Shown here: one piece after another, positions 18,478-27,906 of the stretch
Numbering within the stretch: the stretch's first letter is position 1
Layout of the letters: each line of letters begins with the position of its first letter
NCBI GenBank assembly: GCA_964439395.1
Contig: CAYTNV010000010.1
Coordinates: 1 to 64,000 of the forward strand
Direction: 5' to 3'
Source: JAUUSJ01 sp964439395
Lineage (GTDB): Bacteria; Bacillota; Clostridia; Lachnospirales; Lachnospiraceae
DNA length: 64,000 bases
Notes under the pieces: generated by a model
What the model was told of the DNA's origin: nothing
What the model saw: the letters and a program-made list of their open reading frames with translations, nothing else
The model's database searches: none
Program-made: the position numbers and the translations under genes

Positions 18478-18629
18478 CTTTCCTCTTTTTAGGTATCCCT
18501 AACTTTATATTTTGCTCATATCAAAACAACCAACTCACAGTATTTGGCAAACTTCATATCATCCAATAATATATAAACTCTACTTTTCAAAATACGATTT
18601 TGCTATTTTAAATACGATAATATTATTTT

Positions 18630-18643
18630 TGAAATCGTTTTCA
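18630..18643. promoter_or_regulatory. Operator/cre site 1 before the PTS gene
   Basis: TGAAATCGTTTTCA matches the cre/LacI-family consensus at every position. It starts exactly 100 bases before the second site at 18730, which would suit a looping repressor or separate CcpA and LacI sites. Confidence 0.68.
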
Positions 18644-18729
18644 ATGTTATGCACAAATTTAAAGTTTGTTTTTTGTTGAAAATATGAATAGATTTTATAT
18701 ATTCAATATGATATGATAATATCATAAGA

Positions 18730-18743
18730 TGTAATCGATTTCA
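18730..18743. promoter_or_regulatory. Operator site 2 before the PTS gene
   Basis: TGTAATCGATTTCA is the exact reverse complement of the operator at 13954. It lies about 47 bases before the PTS start, downstream of the AT-rich likely promoter (TTGTTG with 17 bases to TATATA near 18690), so a bound repressor would block elongation or start-site access. Confidence 0.68.
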
Positions 18744-18789
18744 AAAACATATTACAACAATTCTATCAATTAATTAGGAGGAAACAATT

Positions 18790-20679
18790 ATGGCATTGGA
18801 TTACGGAAAATGTGCCAAGGAAATCTATGAAACCGTTGGCAAAAGAGAAAATCTTGTAAGCGCAGCACATTGTGCAACTCGCCTACGTTTAGTAACTGTA
18901 GACAATAGTAAAGTCGATATCAAAAAACTAGAGAATATCGATGGAGTAAAAGGTGTATTTGAAAGCAATGGTCAGCTTCAATTAATTATCGGTACGGGAA
19001 CTGTTAACAAAGTATACGATGAATTCTTATCTGTCAGCGGTATGTCTGCTGCAACAAAGGAAGATGTTAAAGCTGCCGCTGCTGCTAAGCAACCACTTAT
19101 TAAGCGGATGGTCAAGGCTTTAGGTGATGTATTTGTACCGATTTTACCTGCTATCGTAGCAGCTGGTTTAATGATGGGTCTTGTCGAGGCTCTCGGTAAA
19201 TTCATTCCAACTTTTGCATCAAGCGATATTTATGGATGGATGAATTTAGTATCTAATACAGCAATTGTATATTTACCTGTACTCGTTGCTATCAGTGCAG
19301 CCCGTGTATTTGGAGGAAATATTTTCTTAGGCGGTACAATTGGTATGCTACTTATGCATATGAATCTTCTCTCTGCATGGACAGCTGCTTCTGACCCAAG
19401 CCAAATTGAATATTGGAATATTCTTTTCTTTAAAATTCGCCAGGTTAATTACCAAGGTCATATTATTCCAATCATTATCGCAATCTGGTTCATGTGTCAA
19501 CTTGAAAAATGGTTACATAAGCATGTGCCTGAGATGATTGACTTATTCGTAACTCCATTGGTTACTGTTTTTGTCACAGCATTTTTAACAATGACAATCA
19601 TCGGACCTGTTTTTATCGTAGTAGAAAACAATATTTTAACTCTTGTAAAAGCATTACTTGCATTGCCATTAGGTATCGGTTCATTAGTATGTGGTGCTCT
19701 TTATCCACTCTTTGTTGTATGCGGTATCCATCATATGTTTAACGTATTAGAAGCTGGTATGATTGCAGAAAATGGCATGAACTTATGGTTACCTGTTTCT
19801 TGTTCCGCTAACTTTGCTATGTGTGCAGCCTGCGTAGCTGTATTCGTAAAAGCTAAAAACGTTAAGACAAAATCCTTAGCATTACCTGCAGGACTTTCCG
19901 CTTCTCTTGGTATCACAGAACCTGCTATCTTTGGTATTAATCTTCGTTATGTAAAACCACTTGGCTGTGGTATGGTCGGTGGAGCAATTGGAGCAGCACT
20001 TGGTACAGTTATGGGTGTATACGGTTCTGCTTATGGTGTAACTGGTATTCCAGGATTCTTAATTACTACAGACTGTACTTTACAATATACAATTATGCTT
20101 TTAGTTGCAGGTGCCATCGCATTCATCTTAACTTTCATTATTTGGAAAGAAGATTCTGAAGATATACCTAAAACAACAGATACAGTAACTGAACCTACTG
20201 CTGATAACACACCTGCTATCAAGACAGAAGCAAAAACAATTTACTCCCCTCTAGAAGGAGAAATGATTCCTATGAGCGAGATTCCTGATGAGACATTCGC
20301 AGCTGGAATTCTTGGAGAAGGTGTTGGTATCACACCTACTGTTGGAAGTGCAGTTGCCCCATTCAATGGAACAGTAAGTGCATTATTTGACACAAAACAT
20401 GCCATTGGATTATCCAGTGATGACGGGATTGAAATGTTAATCCATATAGGTATCAATACAGTGGAATTAAATGGTGAACCATTTACAGCATATATTAAAA
20501 CTGGTGATAAAGTAAAAGCTGGCGATAAACTCGTAGACTTTGACATTGAGGCAATCAAAAAGGCCGGATATCCTATCACTACAGCAGTTCTTGTATCTAA
20601 CGCAGATGATATTGAAGGTACATTAAAAATCGAGCCTACCGGTCCAGTTAAAAGATCTGATAAGATTATGTCATTCTAA
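18790..20679 (+). CDS. PTS transporter subunit IIBCA, sucrose/beta-glucoside group
   Basis: Imports and phosphorylates a sugar. 629 residues in the order IIB (1-90, phospho-Cys28 in AHCATRLR), IIC (about 105-460, many membrane segments) and IIA of the glucose type (about 485-629, His552 in LIHIGINTVELNG). The IIB form and the IIC sequence GITEPAIFG fit the glucose-superfamily permeases for sucrose, trehalose or beta-glucosides; the amylosucrase and LacI neighbours favour sucrose. The built-in IIA makes it self-contained with HPr. It has an AGGAGG ribosome site. Confidence 0.92.
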   Translation: MALDYGKCAKEIYETVGKRENLVSAAHCATRLRLVTVDNSKVDIKKLENIDGVKGVFESNGQLQLIIGTGTVNKVYDEFLSVSGMSAATKEDVKAAAAAKQPLIKRMVKALGDVFVPILPAIVAAGLMMGLVEALGKFIPTFASSDIYGWMNLVSNTAIVYLPVLVAISAARVFGGNIFLGGTIGMLLMHMNLLSAWTAASDPSQIEYWNILFFKIRQVNYQGHIIPIIIAIWFMCQLEKWLHKHVPEMIDLFVTPLVTVFVTAFLTMTIIGPVFIVVENNILTLVKALLALPLGIGSLVCGALYPLFVVCGIHHMFNVLEAGMIAENGMNLWLPVSCSANFAMCAACVAVFVKAKNVKTKSLALPAGLSASLGITEPAIFGINLRYVKPLGCGMVGGAIGAALGTVMGVYGSAYGVTGIPGFLITTDCTLQYTIMLLVAGAIAFILTFIIWKEDSEDIPKTTDTVTEPTADNTPAIKTEAKTIYSPLEGEMIPMSEIPDETFAAGILGEGVGITPTVGSAVAPFNGTVSALFDTKHAIGLSSDDGIEMLIHIGINTVELNGEPFTAYIKTGDKVKAGDKLVDFDIEAIKKAGYPITTAVLVSNADDIEGTLKIEPTGPVKRSDKIMSF

Positions 20680-21019
20680 ACTATTAAATAATACAATGAA
20701 TTATAAGGGCAATATAATCATTATATTATTTAAACAAAAACTTTTATCAACTTTAAACTAATAACCCAATTTTTTAATTTAAATCCATAAAGATATAGAA
20801 ACGCTAATCCACCCTTACTCTTTATCGCTTTACTGGATTATAAACCTATAATACTAATCTAATAATCATTAAATACACTAATACGATATATTTATTGTAC
20901 TATTATAATTTCACCTTCTAAATATGATATCGTTTACTAAAATTATAGTTATAGAGTATTAGAATGAGAACATAATAAGTTTTTCAGTCAAATGATTATT
21001 TTTTTAAAACTTAGAGCAA

Positions 21020-21185
21020 AATGCGTGCGCTCGTCACAGATTGCGCACAACCAAACTTTTTTAAAGAGTAAGCTTTTCGTACTTTCCTCATTATCCGAAA
21101 AGCTTCTCTATAAAAAGTATATACCTATTCGGACATCTACACTTCATGCCTTATGGATAAACGTCCAACTTATATTGTCCGATAA
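21020..21185. other. Cluster of three hairpins in a gene-free gap
   Basis: The 640-base gap after the PTS gene contains three successive inverted repeats: GTGCGC/GCGCAC (21025-21030 with 21043-21048), AGAG-T-AAGCTTTTCG with CGAAAAGCTTCTCT (21065-21079 with 21096-21109; 14 bp with one bulge) and TCGGACA/TGTCCGA (21129-21135 with 21176-21182). No plausible gene is present. It could be a structured RNA or a relic; the first 340 bases of the gap hold nothing recognisable. Confidence 0.4.
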
Positions 21186-21319
21186 AGTATAAAAGGCCAA
21201 AAGTACTATTATAAGAAAGTAATATTTACAAAAAAATGAGAATAAGAAAATCCTCCTCTCTTTCATAATATAAATATGGATATTCTTTCATCACCCACTA
21301 ATGATAGTACTCTTGGTCT

Positions 21320-22591
21320 TTAAATTTTAAAAATATAAGCGCAGTCACCAAACTCAATCTCATCCCCATCTTTTATCTCAATACTTTCCTTCTCTTTTAA
21401 AAAAATTCCATTTATAGCCGTACCATTTGTAGACTTCAAGTCTTTTACAAAAAACTTATCCCCCTTTTTCTCAATTAAGGCGTGTAAACGACTAATCTGT
21501 TTTTTATCTATTTTTCCGTCAGCATTTCCCAACATATTCCCAATTATAAATTTCTCTTTTATCATAAAAATGGGATATCCATCTTTTTCTAAAATCGGAG
21601 ATAATTTTGCTAATTTTCTCTCGACATATGTTTCATCCAGAACCGTCGTCTCATTTGAGTATATATCATTATTCTGTCTTTCTAATTTAGCAAATAATTT
21701 ATCAACTTTTCTCTTCTCTTTTTTTCTCCTTATCCACCAAAATAAAATGATAAGATAGACAACAAAACCAAAAAAAGTAAAAATACATAAAATTTGAATT
21801 TCAATAGATGCTGCCTTACCATACATATAAAATCCCTCGTATACTAAAAGCATACATAAAAAAGCGAATGGAATCCAATATAAAATAGTTCCATAAAACT
21901 TTCTCTCTTTTTTTAATGCTGTCTTTGGCTGTGCTATTTGCCTTTTCTCCATCAAATCTTGTTGTTCTCGTTCCTTTTCTTCTTGTTTACATAATATAGT
22001 TTCTAATTCATCCTTTTGTTGTCTATGCTTCTGCATAATCTGGTTATATGGATTTTCTTCTTTTTTATCTTCTAAATCTCTCAACAATTTAATATCGAAA
22101 TTTCCTTCTCGAATAATTCTATATAAACCATAAATATATACAACTGCCTCTTGATCTTGATGATCGATCTTATCCATCAAATATAAAACGAGATTTTGAA
22201 TTTGATTTACAATATTACTTTTTCTCCCTGGAATATAAATAAATCGATACTTATCCGATTTATAGATTGTTTCTTCTTCGAATAATAAACTATCTGCTTC
22301 CAGCAAATATTCTTTTGTCATCTCTATCGTCTCAAAAATACTCTCAAATAAAGTTTTTATTTCTGTATAAGATAGAGCTGTTTTTTCTGTTAATTTTTTT
22401 AAGTTTTTTTCATTTGTTATATTATAATAAAAATAAGTACTTCCATTTTGATTTCTAAGCTCGATAGGCAGTAGAGTTTTAGGTTGATTTCGACTGAGCA
22501 TTTTTAACTCCAATTGTTTTTCTACCTCTTGTTCTATTACAATATAATAATTAATTCCTTCTCTCTTATATTCTCTATTTAAATTGTTCAA
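21320..22591 (-). CDS. FHA-domain membrane protein of the Tad locus
   Basis: 423 residues. The first ~170 resemble the DUF6382-type domain found in clostridial Tad loci. A Lys/Glu/Gln-rich linker follows, then two membrane helices (about 235-285) and a C-terminal forkhead-associated domain (about 350-423) with ISRLHALIEKKG, KDLKSTNGTAING and EIEFGD, the phosphothreonine-binding motifs. It is last in the operon and its start overlaps the pseudopilin gene's end. It may tie pilus activity to Ser/Thr kinase signalling; no kinase gene is in the window. Confidence 0.8.
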   Translation of the reverse strand: MNNLNREYKREGINYYIVIEQEVEKQLELKMLSRNQPKTLLPIELRNQNGSTYFYYNITNEKNLKKLTEKTALSYTEIKTLFESIFETIEMTKEYLLEADSLLFEEETIYKSDKYRFIYIPGRKSNIVNQIQNLVLYLMDKIDHQDQEAVVYIYGLYRIIREGNFDIKLLRDLEDKKEENPYNQIMQKHRQQKDELETILCKQEEKEREQQDLMEKRQIAQPKTALKKERKFYGTILYWIPFAFLCMLLVYEGFYMYGKAASIEIQILCIFTFFGFVVYLIILFWWIRRKKEKRKVDKLFAKLERQNNDIYSNETTVLDETYVERKLAKLSPILEKDGYPIFMIKEKFIIGNMLGNADGKIDKKQISRLHALIEKKGDKFFVKDLKSTNGTAINGIFLKEKESIEIKDGDEIEFGDCAYIFKI

Positions 22592-23111
22592 TTACATCCC
22601 ACCTCCTAATCTCTTCCGCTCCCTCCACATGATTTATTTTTATTTTATATTCCCAGCTTAACTTTGATCCAAGTATTTGACCAATCAACACTATCGGAAT
22701 ATCCATTTGTATTCTGATTTCTCCCTCTGTCTCTTTATTTTTCACATGAATAGTCGGCAAATCTGCTTTAGACAATAATAGTCGCCCCTTTAGATTTTCT
22801 TGTATCTGATTCACTGCCTCTTTTTGCAGTTCTGGATAGGTTGCCTTTAACATATAGAATAATTCTCTATTCTTTAAATCCGATAATATATACCTTCCAT
22901 TTTCAATCTCTCCACTATTTTTTACTACATCTGAAATTCCAATTATCTCTTCACTCAGTACTGACTCTGCTATACTCCTATCCAACTGATAAAATATACT
23001 ATAAAAAATAGATAATACTATAATTAAAATAATAGGAATGATAAAACTCATTTCTATCGTCGCCATTCCTCGCTGATCTTTTAGGATGCTTGTTCTTGAC
23101 ATTTTAAACAT
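22575..23111 (-). CDS. TadE-like pseudopilin
   Basis: 178 residues. An N-terminal DQRGMATIEMSFIIPIILIIVLS stretch gives a prepilin-like site (Gly followed by a hydrophobic helix with Glu at +5) and one membrane helix; the remainder is extracytoplasmic. It overlaps the preceding gene by about 30 bases and the following FHA gene by 17. Probably a minor pilin of the Tad system; sequence conservation in this family is low. Confidence 0.72.
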   Translation of the reverse strand: MFKMSRTSILKDQRGMATIEMSFIIPIILIIVLSIFYSIFYQLDRSIAESVLSEEIIGISDVVKNSGEIENGRYILSDLKNRELFYMLKATYPELQKEAVNQIQENLKGRLLLSKADLPTIHVKNKETEGEIRIQMDIPIVLIGQILGSKLSWEYKIKINHVEGAEEIRRWDVIEQFK

Positions 23112-23974
23112 TGCCCCAATCCCTTCACTTCTCCCAATTTTACTTTTTGAATTGTTCTCTTTAAACTACTACATTGAAGAGACGTATGATATTTCTTTCC
23201 ATATTTTGTTATATAAAAATATGGGCTTGTCCCCTCATAACGCTGCGTACATCTCTCACAGGCTGTATATCCCGTCTTTCCTGATATATATTTTTCGGTA
23301 TCATATACTTTTATAATAGACAAAGCAATATGCGTACATTTTCGGTTCGTGTGAAATACTTTTCCTGATTCTGCCACATATACATACTCTGTATTAGAAT
23401 TTTTATATCCAGTAAAAGCTTTTTGTTCTGCTCTCGCATTCATAGACAACTGATATATTCCTACAAACGGAAGTAAAATCTGGATTTTATATTTCGCATT
23501 AATTTTTATATTGCCAGAATTCTCATCATACTTTGAATTTTGAAACGAAACTCCATCTATCCCATCTAATAAACAAGATTTCTCCAAAAAACTATCATCC
23601 ACATAATCCTTCCATTTATTTTTTATCATTATATTAGAAAATTTGCTCACTAACTGAGACTCATCTCCTAATTTTTCATATTTATAAATCTGTCTAGCCA
23701 TATATTTTCCTGTCTCAATTACCCCTTTTTGTACCTCTGCCTCCACCATAAATACTTGTATCCATAGAGCAAATCCCATCATGATAATGAAAAATATTGG
23801 AACTACAATACTCGCCTCTACCGTCATATAACCATTGTTGGAGGAAAATTGCGATGTTCTCTTATCTTCTTTTTTGTAATGCTCTGTCTCATCGTTTCTT
23901 TTCTTTTGAATTATCCAATTCCTGGGAGAATTATATATTTTCTTTATTCTAAAAAAATTTTTATAAGAGAACAT
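23081..23974 (-). CDS. TadE-like pseudopilin with Cys/His C-terminal repeats
   Basis: 297 residues with a perfect ribosome site (GAAGGAGG, 8 bases before the ATG). NNGYMTVEASIVVPIFF (about 46-62) is a TadE/pilin signal with Glu at +5. The C-terminal ~100 residues carry two similar units: GKVFHTNRKCTH...CERC and GKKYHTSLQCSS...CLKC, each with a His/Cys pair and a CxxC, so probably metal binding. Such a module is not part of ordinary TadE. Confidence 0.75.
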   Translation of the reverse strand: MFSYKNFFRIKKIYNSPRNWIIQKKRNDETEHYKKEDKRTSQFSSNNGYMTVEASIVVPIFFIIMMGFALWIQVFMVEAEVQKGVIETGKYMARQIYKYEKLGDESQLVSKFSNIMIKNKWKDYVDDSFLEKSCLLDGIDGVSFQNSKYDENSGNIKINAKYKIQILLPFVGIYQLSMNARAEQKAFTGYKNSNTEYVYVAESGKVFHTNRKCTHIALSIIKVYDTEKYISGKTGYTACERCTQRYEGTSPYFYITKYGKKYHTSLQCSSLKRTIQKVKLGEVKGLGQCLKCQEQAS

Positions 23975-23995
23975 CGCAATTTTCCTCCTTCATAT

Positions 23996-25522
23996 TTAAT
24001 AACTACAGCTTCGGGTCACTTTAAACACCTTCGTACCATTTCCAAACAACGTTGGTAATTTAATCTGACAATATACTTCATATCCAAAAATGGATTCCAT
24101 AATAGAAAAACTTTTATCTTTTATTTTTATATTTTCTTGCATCAAATCTAACATCTTTCCATACTTGGCCTCTTTATTCGATTGCGAAAGTAAAAATATT
24201 TTCAAAAAGTCCTCATAATCCATCCCATTTTTATCACTAATAGCTATTGTTTTTGAATCCAATATTTGTCCTATTTTCTCTATGGAAATTGTCCAATTGG
24301 ATGAATTTTTTAAAATTGGAATTTTATTACCATATAACAAACTTCTCACATCAAGTATCGCCTCTCCATAGCTAACTGCCGCCAAAATCATTGTCTTTAA
24401 TGCAGTTATAATTGCTGGCAAACCCATCAACCCAGCAATCGCTGTAGCAACAGGTAGGGCTTGTGCATTTAATGAAGCATCTGTTAAAGCATAGGAAAAA
24501 TTAATCCCAAATCGAAACAGCAAAATTCTATTTACTATATTTTCCAAATTTTCTTTATCTGTTTTTCCTCCGTGAATAATATATTCTATCTCATAATTTA
24601 ATTTCGTTGCCTGATTCTTATCTGATTTCTTCGAAAAATTAGAAAAAGAATCCATAATATATGAGATACTCATCGCCTCTGTAGCCATATTATCCATTGC
24701 TTCTATTATGTTGGAATCAGAAAACATATCTTTTATCATATCCAACCCTGAAAAGTCTATTATCTTTGTCATTCCTTCTTGCTCTTGCATATTTTTCAAC
24801 TCATTAGAAGGGAGAGAATTGGCAGTGATACTTCTACTAGAGATAGATTTTCCATTTGGAAGTACTGCTCTTAAAATTCCCCCATTCACTACTTCCATCA
24901 CCACCTGTCTTGGGTCTTCTTGTACCTTCTCTATAAAACCATCGGAATTTTCTTCCTCTCCCATCTCATCTGAATCAAAATTTTCTGTCGTATTTTCCTC
25001 TATCTGAGTCTCCATATCCCTTTGCTGCTGCTCTAATAAATTTTTTGTCTCTTCTTCCTGTCTATCTTTATCCTTTAAGATTGCCATTTTCTCAAGCAAC
25101 TCCTTTGTCCACTCTGTTGTTTGTTTATATTTCATATATTCCCTAATTTGATGCTTTATTAATGCTAAATTTTCTTCATCTGGGTACACTTCTTTTATAA
25201 TAGAAATTGTCTGAATTTGAAATGGATAGAAACTATTCTTTTCTTTAGAATTGCAAATAGATTTTTCAAAATAAGATTGAATTTCCTCCGAAATTCCTTT
25301 CTCTGCAATAAAAGCAGGATCTAATAAAAATAAATGATATCTCTCTTGTAGTTCTCTATGATAGTTTGCCAAAACATGCTCATTTGCTCCGACTACAGTC
25401 TGTTTTAATTTTGTGCTTGCATATACAATTCTCACACCGTCAATAAAAAGAAATATAGAACTCAAAACTACCAATAATATAAGAGTAACAAACAATGATA
25501 CAGAACCCCTATTGTCTCTCAT
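23996..25522 (-). CDS. TadG-like/DUF5702-type secreted pilus-locus protein
   Basis: 508 residues. It starts MRDNRGSVSLFVTLILLVVL, a pilin-like N-terminus with one membrane helix, then a long extracytoplasmic region with a Glu/Gln-rich stretch near 150-200. The N-terminal block through HRELQERYHLFLLDPAF matches the DUF5702 proteins that accompany Tad loci in Lachnospiraceae. Likely a cell-surface minor pilin or assembly factor; no enzymatic motif was found. Confidence 0.75.
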   Translation of the reverse strand: MRDNRGSVSLFVTLILLVVLSSIFLFIDGVRIVYASTKLKQTVVGANEHVLANYHRELQERYHLFLLDPAFIAEKGISEEIQSYFEKSICNSKEKNSFYPFQIQTISIIKEVYPDEENLALIKHQIREYMKYKQTTEWTKELLEKMAILKDKDRQEEETKNLLEQQQRDMETQIEENTTENFDSDEMGEEENSDGFIEKVQEDPRQVVMEVVNGGILRAVLPNGKSISSRSITANSLPSNELKNMQEQEGMTKIIDFSGLDMIKDMFSDSNIIEAMDNMATEAMSISYIMDSFSNFSKKSDKNQATKLNYEIEYIIHGGKTDKENLENIVNRILLFRFGINFSYALTDASLNAQALPVATAIAGLMGLPAIITALKTMILAAVSYGEAILDVRSLLYGNKIPILKNSSNWTISIEKIGQILDSKTIAISDKNGMDYEDFLKIFLLSQSNKEAKYGKMLDLMQENIKIKDKSFSIMESIFGYEVYCQIKLPTLFGNGTKVFKVTRSCSY

Positions 25523-25566
25523 CTCTCCCTCCGATCAACTCTTAAAATTTTACTCTAATTTTGTTT

Positions 25567-25731
25567 TTACTTCACTTTATCTACACCAGTATTAATCTTT
25601 TTAAAAATATTCGTGACTACTTTTTGTATATTGGTTTGAAAAATAACAACTAATCCAATCAGTACAACGATAATTAATATAATCTCGACAACACCCATCC
25701 CTGATTCATCCTGTAAAAATTCTCTTATCAT
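25567..25731 (-). CDS. Flp-type IVb pilin
   Basis: 54 residues, starting at the ATG at 25731 five bases after GGAGGAG. It has DESG|MGVVEIILIIVVLIGLVV: the prepilin peptidase would cut after Gly, leaving Glu at +5 and a hydrophobic helix, the Flp signature. The small size is normal for Flp major pilins. It sits between TadC and the pseudopilins. A longer reading frame from 25797 overlaps tadC and lacks a ribosome site. Confidence 0.9.
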   Translation of the reverse strand: MIREFLQDESGMGVVEIILIIVVLIGLVVIFQTNIQKVVTNIFKKINTGVDKVK

Positions 25732-25756
25732 ATTATCTCCTCCTATTTTTCCTCTT

Positions 25757-27112
25757 TTACATGCCTCCAAAACGGAGTAATGCTGGTACCATAACAATGA
25801 GCATCACAACTATTAATAATAAAATCATTGGAAAAAGTAACTTTGTCCCTGCTTCTTCTCCTAACTTCCTTACATGATTTATCCTCTCGTCAAAAGCCTG
25901 CTGTTCTTCCTGTTCTAATAAATGTAATATCTCCCTCGAACCCTGATACAAGTTCTGCGTAATAAAAGAAATAATTTTCATATACGGCAAAAGTCCTATT
26001 CGCTGTCCAAAATTATAATATGCTTTTTCCTGAGAAACACCACTTTGTAATTGATGTATCATAATATTTAATTCTTCATACACGTATCTTTTATCTATTA
26101 TCTTTTCTTTCCTCTTTTTCTTATAACTTTCATTGATTTTAGAAAAACTTCCCTGGATTGTCATCCCTGCCCCTAAATATAATACAAGCTGATTTACTAT
26201 CATCGGATAATCCTTTAAAATCTCTTCATTTCTTTTCTTAATTTGCTCACTCATTCTACTATTTTCTACACAAATCAGACAGATAAGTAGAATAATTCCT
26301 AGCAAAAACAACGTGATTTGATTATTTTTATTATTTTCTCTCTCTAATCGAAACCCATTTAATACAGATGGGATTTGAAAACTTCCTTTTGTATCATCTT
26401 TCCTTTCATAATCCTCCAAAACCTTTATTAATTGTTTTTTTTTACTCTCTTCCTCTGTTACCTTCCTTGCGTAAATACAAAGCGGATATTCTCTCTCATA
26501 TACTGTATCTCCATACGAAAATATTCCAACTACATTCGTTATCACTCCTCTCTTTTGTTCATCATTAAACTCTTTATTTTGTACTTTTCCTGAGGAATCA
26601 ATGAATTCATAATCCTCTGGTATCCACGATATCTCTATTCCACTATCTGGTATTTCATCAAAAAAATTCAAATCTTCTGTAATATAATCATAGGACTTAT
26701 TTTCTCCTAGCAAATTTTTCTCAGCATAAGAAAATGCCTCTTGAAATTTTTGTTCTATCTCCGTCTCTTTATACTTTTGTTCTCCAACTGAAAACTCTAT
26801 TTTCTCTCCATCTGCATAGATACTTTCTGTCTTCTCTCCTTGTCCATAAGGATTTCTCTCAAAAGTAATTATATCTGAACTAGACTTCCTATCTTTTATA
26901 ACGCCAACGATCAAAAACAGAAATAAAATACTAATTCCCGCTAAAACGATATAAATTTGTTTTTTTCGATAATTTAATAGCTGCTCTCTCACCTTATCCA
27001 CAGAAGAAAAACCTAGTTTCCCTATCCTTCTCTCTATCTCTTCATCTCGCAAAATGCCAAACTTTTTTAACTTTAAATAAATAAAAAACCATAATTGCTT
27101 TGTCTCCCTCAT
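25757..27112 (-). CDS. TadC-like inner membrane platform protein with extra domain
   Basis: 451 residues. After a first membrane helix (about 52-72) comes a ~190-residue charged region (75-265) outside the membrane, then a helix, a cytosolic type II secretion F-like domain (about 300-420) and terminal helices LLFPMILLLIVVMLIVMVP. TadC normally is near 300 residues, so the inserted domain is unusual. It works with TadB as the platform for pilus assembly. It follows tadB after 5 bases. Confidence 0.82.
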   Translation of the reverse strand: MRETKQLWFFIYLKLKKFGILRDEEIERRIGKLGFSSVDKVREQLLNYRKKQIYIVLAGISILFLFLIVGVIKDRKSSSDIITFERNPYGQGEKTESIYADGEKIEFSVGEQKYKETEIEQKFQEAFSYAEKNLLGENKSYDYITEDLNFFDEIPDSGIEISWIPEDYEFIDSSGKVQNKEFNDEQKRGVITNVVGIFSYGDTVYEREYPLCIYARKVTEEESKKKQLIKVLEDYERKDDTKGSFQIPSVLNGFRLERENNKNNQITLFLLGIILLICLICVENSRMSEQIKKRNEEILKDYPMIVNQLVLYLGAGMTIQGSFSKINESYKKKRKEKIIDKRYVYEELNIMIHQLQSGVSQEKAYYNFGQRIGLLPYMKIISFITQNLYQGSREILHLLEQEEQQAFDERINHVRKLGEEAGTKLLFPMILLLIVVMLIVMVPALLRFGGM

Positions 27113-27117
27113 ATTGT

Positions 27118-27906
27118 TTACACTCCTATCCTTATAAGGCTATCTGCCCAATAATAAGCTATCAATACTAATAAGAGGCAAATACTCATTAAAAGAAAAC
27201 CAACTAAATTTCCGTACATACTACTCATATAATTACCATTCGTTAAATTCATATATATAATCACAAAATAAGGCATAATACACATAATATTTTTCTCTAA
27301 TTTTTTTCCCGTTATCAACACATCAATTTCACCATCTACTTGCAACTTTCTCGATAAATGCTCTACCGTCTTTTGAATAATCTTAATAAGATTTCCTCCA
27401 TTTCTCTTTGTAATAACTATGACCGAGGCAAATAAATCTATTTCTTCCACTCCTGATCGGAATGCCAACTCTGTAAAAAGTTGTTCTATCGGAACCTTAA
27501 TATTAACCTTTTTTATCATATAATCTAATTCTGCTATGAATAATCCCTCCTCTTCTGGATGGATTCGTCCCAGGTCCTCTCTCACATACTTTAGACTATT
27601 CTCAAGAGAATATCCTGCATACAATGCATTTACAATAGATATCATTGCTTCCTTAAACTCATCTCTCAATTTTTTTTGCCGTCTCACCCTATATATCTCT
27701 CTTTGCATTCTCAAATAAAAATATAAATACGGTAACAGAAAAATTGTTATAAAAAGAGAACCATAAAATAAATAACTTGTAATACTTAAAATTCCTACTC
27801 CCTTTATTAATTCAATAACAAATTCTTTCTTCGAAAAATGATATTCTCTATAGTCAATCAGAGTACTCTTCTTATCGTTTTTATTCTTTTTTCCCTGTTT
27901 ATACAT
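27118..27906 (-). CDS. TadB-like inner membrane platform protein
   Basis: 262 residues: two N-terminal membrane helices (about 35-70), a cytosolic type II secretion F domain (about 85-195, ALYAGYSLENSLKYV and FASVIVITKRNGGNL) and C-terminal helices. Pairs with TadC in the membrane and is driven by TadA. Its start overlaps the tadA stop by 8 bases, showing tight coupling. Confidence 0.88.
   Translation of the reverse strand: MYKQGKKNKNDKKSTLIDYREYHFSKKEFVIELIKGVGILSITSYLFYGSLFITIFLLPYLYFYLRMQREIYRVRRQKKLRDEFKEAMISIVNALYAGYSLENSLKYVREDLGRIHPEEEGLFIAELDYMIKKVNIKVPIEQLFTELAFRSGVEEIDLFASVIVITKRNGGNLIKIIQKTVEHLSRKLQVDGEIDVLITGKKLEKNIMCIMPYFVIIYMNLTNGNYMSSMYGNLVGFLLMSICLLLVLIAYYWADSLIRIGV

Noticed and set aside
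20992..21192. Plus-strand 66-residue frame in the gap after the PTS gene
   Set aside because: Runs through three hairpins, lacks a ribosome site and has no recognisable protein features.
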